DNA from: a virus
Reading direction: 5' to 3' (one strand)
DNA: 21,581 nucleotides
IMG/VR virus record: IMGVR_UViG_3300032265_000775
Coordinates: 1-21,581 of that record
In this document: positions 1-7,575 of the stretch, one piece after another
How the letters are laid out: the number at the start of each line of letters is the position of its first letter
How positions within the stretch are numbered: the first letter of the stretch is position 1
The notes under the pieces: model-generated
Databases searched by the model: none
What the model was told of the DNA's origin: nothing
The model's input: the letters and a program-made list of their open reading frames with translations, nothing else
Made by a program: the position numbers and the translations under genes

Positions 1-1
1 C

Positions 2-193
2 TCAACATTTGGCACACCTGCGTCAGGTGGCTTCGGTTCCACCAGCGGTGGTTTTGGATCAACAGCACCTTCGACACCAAGTAGCTTTGGCGGAGGCGGC
101 TTTGGAAGCACACCTGCATCGACAGCAACAACACCAGCAGTAAACGCAAGCGGGAAGAAAGTTATTCCAACTTTCGACCAACCAGCACTATAA
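2..193 (+). CDS. C-terminal end of a Phe-Gly/Ser/Thr-rich protein (5' truncated)
   Basis: An open frame enters from the left edge and ends at the TAA at 191-193. About 63 residues are visible. They are almost entirely G, S, T, P, A and F, with several FG dipeptides (FGTP, GFGS, GFGS, SFGG, GFGS), followed by a short conventional end, KKVIPTFDQPAL. This is a disordered tail. The globular part that would identify the protein lies outside the window. Some single-stranded DNA-binding proteins (phage gp32, bacterial SSB) end in such flexible Gly-rich linkers, and a replication protein would suit a T4-like genome, but the acidic tip of gp32/SSB is not present. The reading frame is certain; the identity is open. 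Confidence 0.6.
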   Translation, partial: STFGTPASGGFGSTSGGFGSTAPSTPSSFGGGGFGSTPASTATTPAVNASGKKVIPTFDQPAL

Positions 194-203
194 GGAAAAT
201 ATT

Positions 204-389
204 ATGAAAAAGTTTTTAATTGCACTAAACGTTGTAATATGGAGCATTGTATGTTTCGAAGTAGCACACGCAGAGCCAGCAAAAAAGCCGGCGGCTGTTA
301 AAAAAGAAGTTAAGCATCATAAAAAAGCAGAAGGCACACAAGTAGCAGGTACTAAACCAGATACAGTGGCTCCTAAAAAGAAAAAGTAA
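204..389 (+). CDS. Small secreted lysine-rich protein with signal peptide
   Basis: A 61-residue protein. Residues 1-24 form a typical Sec signal peptide: two N-terminal lysines, a hydrophobic core FLIALNVVIWSIV, and an AHA-type signal peptidase I site before EPAKK. The mature part of about 37 residues is basic and low in complexity (repeated KK, PAKKP, a terminal KKKK), so it should be a disordered cationic periplasmic or secreted peptide. An AAGGA Shine-Dalgarno at 192-196 overlaps the stop of the previous gene and supports this start. Lysine-rich secreted peptides of this kind are common in proteobacteria and the gene may have come from a host. No enzymatic role can be proposed; envelope interaction is a guess. 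Confidence 0.65.
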   Translation: MKKFLIALNVVIWSIVCFEVAHAEPAKKPAAVKKEVKHHKKAEGTQVAGTKPDTVAPKKKK

Positions 390-401
390 TAACTCAAACT
401 C

Positions 402-430
402 TTGACAGGCTCCACTTAAGATAGTATAAT
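402..430 (+). promoter_or_regulatory. Sigma-70-type promoter for the dnaJ-def-clpA genes
   Basis: TTGACA at 402-407 and TATAAT at 425-430 are separated by 17 nt, a perfect match to the bacterial housekeeping consensus. Transcription would begin near 437, about 26 nt before the next start codon. A strong consensus promoter is typical of early T4-like phage transcription. It lies wholly within the left arm and loop of the hairpin at 408-456. Confidence 0.8.
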
Positions 431-456
431 TACTATTATTAATTGGAGCCTTTTTT
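408..456 (+). terminator. Intrinsic terminator hairpin that contains the promoter -10 box
   Basis: GGCTCCA (408-414) pairs with TGGAGCC (444-450). Inside it TTAA (416-419) pairs with TTAA (439-442) and ATAGTA (421-426) pairs with TACTAT (431-436), leaving a 4-nt TAAT loop. TTTTTT follows at 451-456. This is a long stem with small bulges and a U-tract, as expected for a Rho-independent terminator ending the upstream transcript. Transcripts initiated inside it at about 437 contain only the right arm and cannot form the hairpin, so they would escape termination. Confidence 0.75.
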
Positions 457-462
457 ACGACT

Positions 463-1323
463 ATGACTGATTATTACCAAACCCTAGGTGTTAGCGAGGG
501 TGCTAGCCCAGATGAAATTAAAAAAGCCTATAGAAAATTGGCTAATCAGCATCACCCCGATAAGGGAGGAGATCAAGCCAAATTTAAAGATATAAGTGTT
601 GCATACGATACATTAGGCAACGATCAAAAACGTGCTGAATACGACCAACAGCGACAATTCGGTAACGGACAACAATTCCATTTCCATACTGGTAATCCGT
701 TTGGTGGTGCAGATCCATTCGCTCATATGTTTGGCGGCGGACACCCATTTGGAGATATTTTCGGACAAATGCGGGGCGGCCATCTCCGCCGTAACAGAGA
801 TTTAAATATCCAATGTACCGTTAGTTTTATTGACAGTTACACAGGAAAACAATTAGAAGCTAACTATCAACTACCTAGCGGCAGGAATCAAAATGTAGTA
901 ATCAATGTTCCGCCCGGAGTTAATCACGGTGACACTATTAGATATAGCGGTCTCGGTGACGACAGTGTTCCCGGGGCGCCTCGTGGAAATCTAAATGTTA
1001 CTATTTTAGTAACTTCTGATCCTGTATATCGTAGACAAAATGATGACGTATATTTTACAATTAATATTACACCAATTGAAGCCATGATCGGTTGTAGGAA
1101 AACTGTTAAAACACTATCTGGACAAGTAATGGATTTAGACATTCGTCCCGGAGTTGAGTCAGGTACCGAGTACGCATCAAGCGGGCACGGATTTCCAAAT
1201 GTAAACACTGGACATAGAGGTCGGTTTGTATCTCTAGTAAATATTAAAACTCCATCAATAACTGTACCGGACTTAGTAGAAAAACTAAGAGCGTTAGATG
1301 CTGAAATTAGTCGCAGAGTTTGA
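463..1323 (+). CDS. dnaJ: DnaJ/CbpA-type co-chaperone (class B J-domain protein)
   Basis: A 286-residue Hsp40. Residues 3-65 are a J domain with the DnaK-stimulating HPD motif at 31-33. A Gly/Phe-rich linker with several FGG/PFG units follows at about 66-105. The two beta-rich client-binding domains fill roughly 110-286 (for example NVPPGVNHGDTIRYSGLGDD, and DLDIRPGVESGTEY in the second). The CxxCxGxG zinc repeats of class A DnaJ are absent, so this resembles CbpA. It should recruit and stimulate host DnaK. The start is fixed because the J domain begins at residue 3; the only SD-like element is GGAG at 445-448, rather far upstream in the terminator arm. Its 3' end overlaps the deformylase gene by 26 nt. 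Confidence in the family is very high; the client in infection is unknown. Confidence 0.95.
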   Translation: MTDYYQTLGVSEGASPDEIKKAYRKLANQHHPDKGGDQAKFKDISVAYDTLGNDQKRAEYDQQRQFGNGQQFHFHTGNPFGGADPFAHMFGGGHPFGDIFGQMRGGHLRRNRDLNIQCTVSFIDSYTGKQLEANYQLPSGRNQNVVINVPPGVNHGDTIRYSGLGDDSVPGAPRGNLNVTILVTSDPVYRRQNDDVYFTINITPIEAMIGCRKTVKTLSGQVMDLDIRPGVESGTEYASSGHGFPNVNTGHRGRFVSLVNIKTPSITVPDLVEKLRALDAEISRRV

Positions 1324-1786
1324 TCCAATATTAAAACAAAAAGCTGAGAATTGGGATTTTAAAAATAACTCCAATGCCGCAGATATCGAACGAGAAATGC
1401 TTGAGCTTATGAAGGCTAGAAACGGTATTGGACTTGCCGCTAACCAAGTTGGATTACTACACAGAGTATTTGTTATGCAAACACAGGACGGAAGAGAGTT
1501 TAGTTGTTTTAATCCCTATGTTCTCCAGGGTGATAACAATTTTGTTGAAGAAAGGGAAGGCTGTCTAAGTTTTCCCGATCTATGGCTCAAAATTAAACGG
1601 CATAACAAAATTACTGCCGCATATCTTGACAATACAGGAAAACAATGTATAATAGAACTTGAAGGCATTGATGCTAGATGTTTCCAACACGAATTGGATC
1701 ATTTAGATGGTATTACATTTACAGAATATGTAAGTGATTTAAAATTACAAATGGCACGTAGAAAACAAAGGAAATTAAATGGTTGA
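1298..1786 (+). CDS. def: Peptide deformylase
   Basis: A 162-residue metallo-hydrolase that removes the formyl group from the N-terminal fMet of new proteins. All three signature motifs are intact: GIGLAANQ at 43-50, EGCLS at 87-91 supplying the metal ligand Cys89, and HELDH at 131-135 supplying His131, His135 and the catalytic Glu132. It is near full bacterial length, although many marine-phage deformylases are shorter; the end is a short basic tail (ARRKQRKLNG). It overlaps dnaJ by 26 nt and clpA by 8 nt, so all three should be translated from one message. Phage deformylases are usually interpreted as processing abundant viral or host proteins during infection; coupling to ClpA-type proteolysis is a possibility raised only by the context. 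Confidence 0.96.
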   Translation: MLKLVAEFDPILKQKAENWDFKNNSNAADIEREMLELMKARNGIGLAANQVGLLHRVFVMQTQDGREFSCFNPYVLQGDNNFVEEREGCLSFPDLWLKIKRHNKITAAYLDNTGKQCIIELEGIDARCFQHELDHLDGITFTEYVSDLKLQMARRKQRKLNG

Positions 1787-4052
1787 ACCAAGCGACAACT
1801 TACAAGCAGTATTTGAAAAAGCTATTGATACTGCTAAAAAGTTACATCACGAATATCTAACGATAGAGCATTTGCTATGTGCTATGTTAATGGAAGAAAA
1901 TTTTAGATCATGCCTAGAAGAGTTTGGTGCAAAACCTAATCAATTAAAAGATCATCTCACTGACTATCTGCAAAATAAATGCGGAGAAATAACAGTTGAA
2001 GATGTAGTAGTGAAACCTAAAAAAACTCAAAGTGTAGAACGTGTGCTTAATCGTGCATTTACACAGGTCTTGTTTAACGGTCGTCAGCGCATTGAACCGA
2101 CAGATATTTTTCTAGCTATGATGGGCGAAAAGCGTAGTTGGGTGTATTACTTTATTACGCTAGCAGAAATTGATAAAGATAAGTTTGCCGCATTTTTAAA
2201 TAATGCTGTAGAAAATGATGACGAAGAAACTGAAGCAGTGGGTCAAAGTAGCAAAGCATTAAACGCATATACTACAAATTTAAACGATCAAGTTAAAAAA
2301 AGTAAAATTGACCCGGTTATTGGTCGTGTAGACGAATTAGAAAACATAGCACTAGCTATGGGTCGACGTGGCAAGAACAACGTAATCCTTGTAGGCGATC
2401 CTGGTGTAGGTAAGACGGCCATAGCCGAAGGTCTTGCCTACAACATAGTTAAGGGCGCAGTTCCAGACTTCCTCAAGGATTATACTGTTTATAATTTAGA
2501 TATTAGTGCGATGCTTGCCGGTAGCAAATATCGTGGAGACTTTGAAGAACGCTTTAAGATGATTCTTAAGATATTAACTAAAAAAGGTAAGACTATTTTA
2601 TTCATCGATGAAGCACATATGATTAGTGGTGCAGGATCAGCAGGCAATTCGTCTAACGATCTCGCTAATATGATGAAACCGGCACTGAGCAAAGGTAACA
2701 TTAAAGTTATTGCTAGCACTACGTGGGAAGAATATCGCAAGCACTTTGAAAAGGATCGTGCGTTGATGCGCCGTTTCCAACGTATCACAGTTGACGAGCC
2801 AAGTAATGAAGTTACTTTACAAATTCTTAAAGGTATTAAAAAATACTACGAAGGATTTCATAACGTTAAAATCCGTAATGATGCACTAACAACTGCTGTG
2901 AAATTATCAGTCAAATATCAGACAGATAAAAAATTACCTGATAAAGCGATTGATTTAATTGATCTAGCATGTTCACGTTTTAATCTTAAACTTGCCGATG
3001 AACGCATTATAGGTGAAAGAGAAATCCAGTTTGAACTTGCTAAGATGGTACAAATGCCCGAAGATAAGATCATGGAAACTGAAAGTAACACCATGTCATC
3101 GTTAGAAGATAACATTAAACAAGAAGTATTTGGTCAAGATATTGCTGTTACAGAAATTGTAGATCGAATCATTGTTGCCCAAGCGGGTCTCAAATCCGAA
3201 AACAAACCTATTGGATCATTTGTATTCATGGGCCCAACAGGAACTGGTAAGACTGAAACTGCCAAGTCTCTTGCTAAACACTTAGGTGTTAAACTACTAC
3301 GCTTTGATATGAGTGAATATCAAGAAAAGCATAGTATTTCTAAGCTAATTGGTAGCCCTCCAGGATATGTTGGATTTGAAGAAAATGCCGGCTTGTTGAT
3401 TACACAAGTTCAAGAGAATCCCAATGCTGTTCTATTGTTCGACGAAGTAGAAAAATCGCATCCTGATGTTAGCACAGTACTGTTACAAATGATGGATAAC
3501 GGTTTCATTACTGGATCAAATGGTAAGAAAGCAGATTGTCGTAACTTGGTATTAATTCTTACTACTAACGCTGGTGCTAACGAGGCTGAAAAGAACGCAA
3601 TTGGATTCGGTTCACAAGATAAGGAATATTCAGATAAGGATCTAAAGAAATTCTTTACTCCAGAATTCCGTAATCGTCTAGATGCTATTATTACGTTTAA
3701 TAAACTACACCGCGATACTATTATCAAAGTTGTTGAGAAATTTATTGAAGAATTGCGTGTTCAAGTTAAAGACAAAAATGTTAAAATTAAACTCGACAAA
3801 GAAGCTATTAATTGGTTTGTTGACAACGGGTTTGATAGTAAGATGGGTGCTCGTCCGTTACAACGTGTTATTGACAAGGAAATTAAACGTGTCCTTGCCA
3901 AGATGATGTTGTTTGGCGAGTTACGTGGTGGCGGTTGGTTGTATATAAGTGTTGTTGATAACAAGATTGTGTTAACTGCTAAATCAAAAACTGTTGACCT
4001 ACCGTTACTAACTGTAGAGGATACAGCCGAGCATGTTGATCAAGAAAACTAA
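1779..4052 (+). CDS. clpA: ClpA-type AAA+ unfoldase (two ATPase domains)
   Basis: A 757-residue Hsp100 protein, about the length of bacterial ClpA. A Clp-N repeat domain covers about 1-145. The first AAA+ module has Walker A GDPGVGKT (206-213), Walker B with DE at 277-278 and an MRRF arginine-finger region at 330-333. The second has Walker A GPTGTGKT (485-492) and Walker B with DE at 555-556. There is no long ClpB middle domain. IGF at 608-610 sits where ClpA and ClpX carry the IGL/IGF loop that docks on ClpP, so it could feed host ClpP, since no protease subunit is encoded here. It overlaps the deformylase gene by 8 nt and the next gene by 20 nt. Targets and adaptors are unknown. Confidence 0.95.
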   Translation: MVEPSDNLQAVFEKAIDTAKKLHHEYLTIEHLLCAMLMEENFRSCLEEFGAKPNQLKDHLTDYLQNKCGEITVEDVVVKPKKTQSVERVLNRAFTQVLFNGRQRIEPTDIFLAMMGEKRSWVYYFITLAEIDKDKFAAFLNNAVENDDEETEAVGQSSKALNAYTTNLNDQVKKSKIDPVIGRVDELENIALAMGRRGKNNVILVGDPGVGKTAIAEGLAYNIVKGAVPDFLKDYTVYNLDISAMLAGSKYRGDFEERFKMILKILTKKGKTILFIDEAHMISGAGSAGNSSNDLANMMKPALSKGNIKVIASTTWEEYRKHFEKDRALMRRFQRITVDEPSNEVTLQILKGIKKYYEGFHNVKIRNDALTTAVKLSVKYQTDKKLPDKAIDLIDLACSRFNLKLADERIIGEREIQFELAKMVQMPEDKIMETESNTMSSLEDNIKQEVFGQDIAVTEIVDRIIVAQAGLKSENKPIGSFVFMGPTGTGKTETAKSLAKHLGVKLLRFDMSEYQEKHSISKLIGSPPGYVGFEENAGLLITQVQENPNAVLLFDEVEKSHPDVSTVLLQMMDNGFITGSNGKKADCRNLVLILTTNAGANEAEKNAIGFGSQDKEYSDKDLKKFFTPEFRNRLDAIITFNKLHRDTIIKVVEKFIEELRVQVKDKNVKIKLDKEAINWFVDNGFDSKMGARPLQRVIDKEIKRVLAKMMLFGELRGGGWLYISVVDNKIVLTAKSKTVDLPLLTVEDTAEHVDQEN

Positions 4053-4668
4053 CCGACTGTTCAACAACAAGTATCAATATAAAATTGTATTGGTAGTTGC
4101 TGGTGCCGCTTATTTCAGAGATCGAGATATTGTTAATGTATATCAAGGTCTTGAGCAGATCGACCTAGATCAAGATAAGCTCAAATTAGGGCATAGACAA
4201 AGTTCTATCAAACACAAAGAAGATTTAGACTATGCCCTAAAACTTCAACATGTTCTTTCAACAATGAAAGACTACGATATTCGTATAGAAATTCCATGGA
4301 TCAGTATCTATGCTAATGATAAAAACGATGTAGATCGACTGATAAATCTAGATAGTGATAAAGTAAAATATGTATGCGAACCTCCTGCTAACCAAGTATT
4401 AAGTAAAGATACAATCATTTTAAACAAGATCAATCACGATTATCGAATAACATTAGGCAAGACTTCGCAGGATCATACTGCATTTATTGACTGGGCTAGC
4501 ACTAATAAGAAACTCAAGCTAACTAAAGGTTGTATTAAAGAACTATCTAAATCACGTAGTTGGGGCGGAACTTACTTCTATGTCACGGGCGAAAACAACT
4601 TGCTCATGGCTAAAATGCACTTAGGCGACGCTATAAACAAAATCGATCGTATTGTCAAAGCCCTGTAA
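4033..4668 (+). CDS. Conserved-looking protein of unknown function
   Basis: A 211-residue protein not recognised as a known family. It starts inside the last 20 nt of clpA, so translation is probably coupled. The composition is that of a globular mixed alpha/beta protein rich in charged residues, with a beta strand near the N-terminus (YKIVLVVAGAAYF), a central stretch IRIEIPWISIYAND and a probable helical C-terminus (MAKMHLGDAINKIDRIVKAL). There is no signal peptide, membrane segment, nucleotide-binding loop or cysteine motif. It is the last gene before the late-type promoter motif at 4674, so it probably belongs to the preceding transcription unit. The start at 4033 has only a weak SD (GAGG near 4017). 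Confidence 0.75.
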   Translation: MLIKKTNRLFNNKYQYKIVLVVAGAAYFRDRDIVNVYQGLEQIDLDQDKLKLGHRQSSIKHKEDLDYALKLQHVLSTMKDYDIRIEIPWISIYANDKNDVDRLINLDSDKVKYVCEPPANQVLSKDTIILNKINHDYRITLGKTSQDHTAFIDWASTNKKLKLTKGCIKELSKSRSWGGTYFYVTGENNLLMAKMHLGDAINKIDRIVKAL

Positions 4669-4673
4669 AAGCG

Positions 4674-4681
4674 ATAAATAC
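4674..4681 (+). promoter_or_regulatory. Candidate T4-type late promoter (ATAAATAC)
   Basis: GATAAATAC lies 6 nt after the stop of the preceding gene and about 46 nt before the first head-cassette gene. T4 late promoters consist of a single TATAAATA-like -10 element read by gp55 with the clamp, and cyanophages use the same core. There is no TTGACA-type -35 element at the right distance. The match is 7 of 8 to the T4 core. Initiation would be expected at about 4688-4692, at the foot of a small hairpin. Confidence 0.55.
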
Positions 4682-4688
4682 TCTAACT

Positions 4689-4702
4689 GCAGAGGTTTCT
4701 GC
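4689..4702 (+). other. Small hairpin in the leader of the first head-cassette gene
   Basis: GCAGA (4689-4693) pairs with TCTGC (4698-4702) around a GGTT loop, with one further C-G pair after a T-T mismatch. A T-rich but interrupted stretch (TGATTTATTAATTT) follows. It could be a weak terminator for the upstream unit or a 5' stabilising stem of the late message. The stem is short, so significance is modest. Confidence 0.35.
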
Positions 4703-4726
4703 TGATTTATTAATTTGGGCTTAAAA

Positions 4727-5098
4727 ATGCGTATACAAGAACTACTAGAAGGAAAATTTTTTAACGATTTAGATTACGTCAAACACGGTGAGAACGGTCG
4801 TGAACTTGACTATGATCTAATTGAAGATTTATCCTATTTCATGCACAATGACGATCATGCTTATCGTCGTCATACTCACCCGATAGTAGTAAAAGGTATT
4901 GACAGCCTAAAGCATCATAAAAAAGTTGGTGCTAGTATTTTTGAGCCGGCTGTAAAAGAATGTTATAAAATGTACATTCGTCAATATCCTATACGCGAAC
5001 TACCGGACGAGTTAGATGAAGAGACTTGCAAGAAAGTATGCGATAAACTACATGAAGAGTTAAAACAGCATACCGAAGAAGGCAAATACAAGGATTAA
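4727..5098 (+). CDS. Small protein with capsid-targeting-like N-terminus; function unknown
   Basis: A 123-residue protein. I choose ATG 4727 over an in-frame TTG at 4715 because the resulting MRIQELLEG N-terminus matches those of at least four neighbours (MRLRELF, MNLRELFE, MRAKEFVIE, MRIKELLE). LLE followed by G fits the (L/I)-x-E cleavage rule of the T4 prohead protease gp21, so the first 8 residues may be a removable capsid-targeting peptide. The rest is charged and helical, with clusters of His and Tyr (DDHAYRRHTHPIVV), Cys residues within a C-terminal helix (CYKMY, ETCKKVCDK) and an acidic-basic tail. No known fold is recognised. It is first in the operon behind the late-type promoter. 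Confidence 0.75.
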   Translation: MRIQELLEGKFFNDLDYVKHGENGRELDYDLIEDLSYFMHNDDHAYRRHTHPIVVKGIDSLKHHKKVGASIFEPAVKECYKMYIRQYPIRELPDELDEETCKKVCDKLHEELKQHTEEGKYKD

Positions 5099-5100
5099 TT

Positions 5101-6339
5101 GTGCGATTACGTGAGCTTTTTATTCGCGAAGCCAAGCCAGCTGATGATAGTATGGAAAAATATGGGCGGGCGTTTAATCATCCCGAACATTTAGTGTTCT
5201 TCAAAGGTAGTAAAGGTACAATAGAAGCATTAAATCATTTTAAAGAAATAGCTACCGAAGAAAATGGTGCTACTACTGTTAGAGGCAAGTGGGACGGCAA
5301 TCCTCAAATCTACTGGGGTAGAGAACATAAAGGTGGTCCGCTAATCCTAGCAGGTCATAATCAATGGTCACGCGGTATTAAAGGCGACAGCAAAGAAGCA
5401 GTATACGACTTTATTGCCAATCAAAGTGGCAAAGCAACAACCCCTAAAGAAGTTAAAGAACGTCAACAGTTTGCTATTAATTTTAGCAACCTATATCCGT
5501 TATTTGATGCCGCAACACCTAAGGACTTTGTAGGGTTTGTCTATGCAGATGCATTGTTTGGCGTTGATCCTAAATTTAATAAACAATTAATTCCAATGGA
5601 TGGTTATCCAAAAGGTGTATGGACGTTTGCTCCTAATCCAAATAGTAATACAAGATATTATGTAGATGCCGATACTACTGACAAGAGTAAGTTAGGAGCT
5701 CGTATTGCACACGCTAAGGTTATGGTAGTAGGCCATGCTAAGTTTGATAGATATGGTGCCGGGGATAAAGAACAACACCCTACCGATGACTTTAGCATGT
5801 TTAATGGTAACCCAGGATTGATAGTACAAGGTCCTATATATACTAGCAAGGGCAGTGGTCAAGACACTACAGAGATCGATGCTATGATTGATCAAGTAAC
5901 TGATGAAGTATCAGGAGTCGGTGCTAATCTAGATGCGTTTATTGCCAGCTTACCTGATCCAGATAAGAATGGGATATTCTATCCGTTCTTCAATGCCATG
6001 AGCGGACTGCATGCTAGGAATGAGCAGGCATTTGATAGCATTACTGCTGGCACATTCACGGGCTGGATGCTTAAGAAGGGTGTAAGTAAACCTAAACAAG
6101 CTCATATTATTCAAATGATCAAGACCTATCCTGGTGCATTTGATTCAATGCTACAATTGATCAAAGATATAAGAAATATGAAAGATCAAGTAGTTGCCGC
6201 ATATAAATCACACGGTCGACCAGAAATATGGGACTCCGATGGCGAAGGTTATGTTAGATACGCTAATCCTGAAAAGCATAAATATGGTAATATAAAGATA
6301 GTACCAACAACTTGGGCACCGGGCAGAAAAGAATCATGA
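5101..6339 (+). CDS. Ligase-like covalent nucleotidyltransferase with capsid-targeting-like N-terminus
   Basis: 412 residues from a GTG start, supported by AAGGA at 5090-5094 with 6-nt spacing. Several elements resemble the DNA/RNA ligase-capping enzyme superfamily: RGKWDGNPQIYWGR contains KxDG at 63-66, where the lysine would carry AMP or GMP; FVGFVYADALFG (143-154) resembles motif III/IIIa; EGYV (382-385) resembles motif IV; and KIKIV-like NIKIVP (397-402) resembles motif V. The spacing from motif I to motif IV (about 320 residues) is longer than in small ligases, so a large insertion would be needed. No OB-fold domain is seen. The N-terminus MRLRELFIREAK fits the head-targeting pattern with IRE before AK. 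Ligase membership is inferred from motifs only; activity is untested. Confidence 0.6.
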   Translation: MRLRELFIREAKPADDSMEKYGRAFNHPEHLVFFKGSKGTIEALNHFKEIATEENGATTVRGKWDGNPQIYWGREHKGGPLILAGHNQWSRGIKGDSKEAVYDFIANQSGKATTPKEVKERQQFAINFSNLYPLFDAATPKDFVGFVYADALFGVDPKFNKQLIPMDGYPKGVWTFAPNPNSNTRYYVDADTTDKSKLGARIAHAKVMVVGHAKFDRYGAGDKEQHPTDDFSMFNGNPGLIVQGPIYTSKGSGQDTTEIDAMIDQVTDEVSGVGANLDAFIASLPDPDKNGIFYPFFNAMSGLHARNEQAFDSITAGTFTGWMLKKGVSKPKQAHIIQMIKTYPGAFDSMLQLIKDIRNMKDQVVAAYKSHGRPEIWDSDGEGYVRYANPEKHKYGNIKIVPTTWAPGRKES

Positions 6340-7574
6340 ATTTAAGAGAATTATTCGAAGTTAATTTAGCTGGAGTGCTAGGAAACCCTGTTAGAGGTAA
6401 AATAGCCAGATCAGCCGCTGCCGACTCAGAGAGAGAAGTAGGTACTATATCTGCATCAAGAGCTAAATCACAAGTTCAATCGGCTGCTAAGGCACAGGAA
6501 AAAGAAGAAACTCATAACACTACTGCGGCATTTTGCTTTGGTCGTTTTAACCCTGCGCATCAAGGGCATGCTAAGGTATGGGAAGCTGTTGCCAATGCCG
6601 GACAACATTGGTACATTGGCACTAATCCTACTACTATAGGTCCTGACGATCCCCTACCGTTTAATATCAAAACAGCTTGGATGACAGCAATTGATCCTAA
6701 AATTAAAGGACACATACTAGGCGAGAAAAGTGTTGTTACTCTTGCAAGCGAAATATACAAACAGGTTGGCGAGGATGCTCTAGTATCCTATGTTACAGAT
6801 GCCAAAGACTGGGAATGGAGTGGCAAACTACTACACAGCTACAATGGTAAAGCGGGCCCACACGGTTATTATAATTTTAAAACTCCAATCCGTCATGTAG
6901 AAAGCCCCCGTGTAACTAGTGCTAGCGATCTACGTGCGGCGGCTCGTGCTGGCAATGAAAAATTATTTTATCAGTTGTCAGGAACAGAACCGAGTCTAAC
7001 AGTACATGGTAAAACTTATTTTGAAACTGTAGCAGAAGCATGTGGACAACACCCTGAAAAAATTAAACGTTCCAAGAACGAAAAAAATACTCGCGAAGAT
7101 GCCGCGGGAGTAGGCACTATTACTGATCAGAATTCTACAGTAGACGTTAACAAAAGTACGCCAGGAAAGAATTTACGAGCATTTAATCTGATTAAAGAAG
7201 TTAATGCAAAGATAAGAGAAGGTAAAGTTACACAGCGTCATCCAGACCACGATTCAGTATCACAAGGTGTTCATAGATCGCGTGATGTGGGCGGTTACGA
7301 TCGTGTGTATCATATGAATCGTATTATGATGGCTATGGCTATGGCTGATGGTAAAGATACTAAGCCGGTCGATAGTCCAGCAGAAACATGGGCTGAAAAG
7401 TATAATACACATCATCCGTATACTGAAGTAGAATATAATATGGTTTTATCCGCTTTTAAAACTGTACCGAGTGATCAACAAGAAGTAAGTCCATTTAGTA
7501 AAAGCAAAGAACCAGACGACACCCATAAGATCAGTCCGGTAGCGCAACGTAAACGTAATAGGCACGGTGTATAA
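6336..7574 (+). CDS. NMNAT/cytidylyltransferase-like protein with capsid-targeting-like N-terminus and shared C-terminal domain
   Basis: 412 residues from ATG 6336, which overlaps the previous stop as ATGA; a TTG at 6312 would add only 8 residues and hide the MNLRELFE N-terminus. Residues 64-235 are a HIGH-superfamily nucleotidylyltransferase: GRFNPAHQGH (69-78) is the nucleotide-binding motif and TSASDLR (194-200) takes the place of ISxTxxR. NadM and PPAT enzymes use this fold to make NAD or CoA precursors, and some large T4-like phages encode NadM. Residues about 318-412 are a separate domain also found in the proteins at 7576 and 8797, ending SPVAQRKRNRHGV. The substrate cannot be read from the sequence. 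Confidence 0.8.
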   Translation: MNLRELFEVNLAGVLGNPVRGKIARSAAADSEREVGTISASRAKSQVQSAAKAQEKEETHNTTAAFCFGRFNPAHQGHAKVWEAVANAGQHWYIGTNPTTIGPDDPLPFNIKTAWMTAIDPKIKGHILGEKSVVTLASEIYKQVGEDALVSYVTDAKDWEWSGKLLHSYNGKAGPHGYYNFKTPIRHVESPRVTSASDLRAAARAGNEKLFYQLSGTEPSLTVHGKTYFETVAEACGQHPEKIKRSKNEKNTREDAAGVGTITDQNSTVDVNKSTPGKNLRAFNLIKEVNAKIREGKVTQRHPDHDSVSQGVHRSRDVGGYDRVYHMNRIMMAMAMADGKDTKPVDSPAETWAEKYNTHHPYTEVEYNMVLSAFKTVPSDQQEVSPFSKSKEPDDTHKISPVAQRKRNRHGV

Positions 7575-7575
7575 T

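Noticed and set aside
924-1328. Antisense ORF of 134 codons opposite dnaJ, and the other minus-strand ORFs across the window (for example 2489-2788, 3410-3727, 13652-13993)
   Set aside because: All lie opposite well-supported + strand genes, lack SD sites and recognisable domains, and follow from codon bias of the sense gene.
4715-4726. TTG start adding MGLK to the 4727 protein
   Set aside because: The ATG at 4727 gives an N-terminus matching neighbouring proteins; the TTG has no SD.
6312-6335. TTG start adding 8 residues to the NMNAT-like protein
   Set aside because: It lies inside the previous gene, and ATG 6336 gives both the ATGA overlap and the MNLRELFE tag.
7567-7575. GTG start adding MYN to the 7576 protein
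   Set aside because: It overlaps the previous stop and disrupts the MRAKEF tag shared with neighbours.
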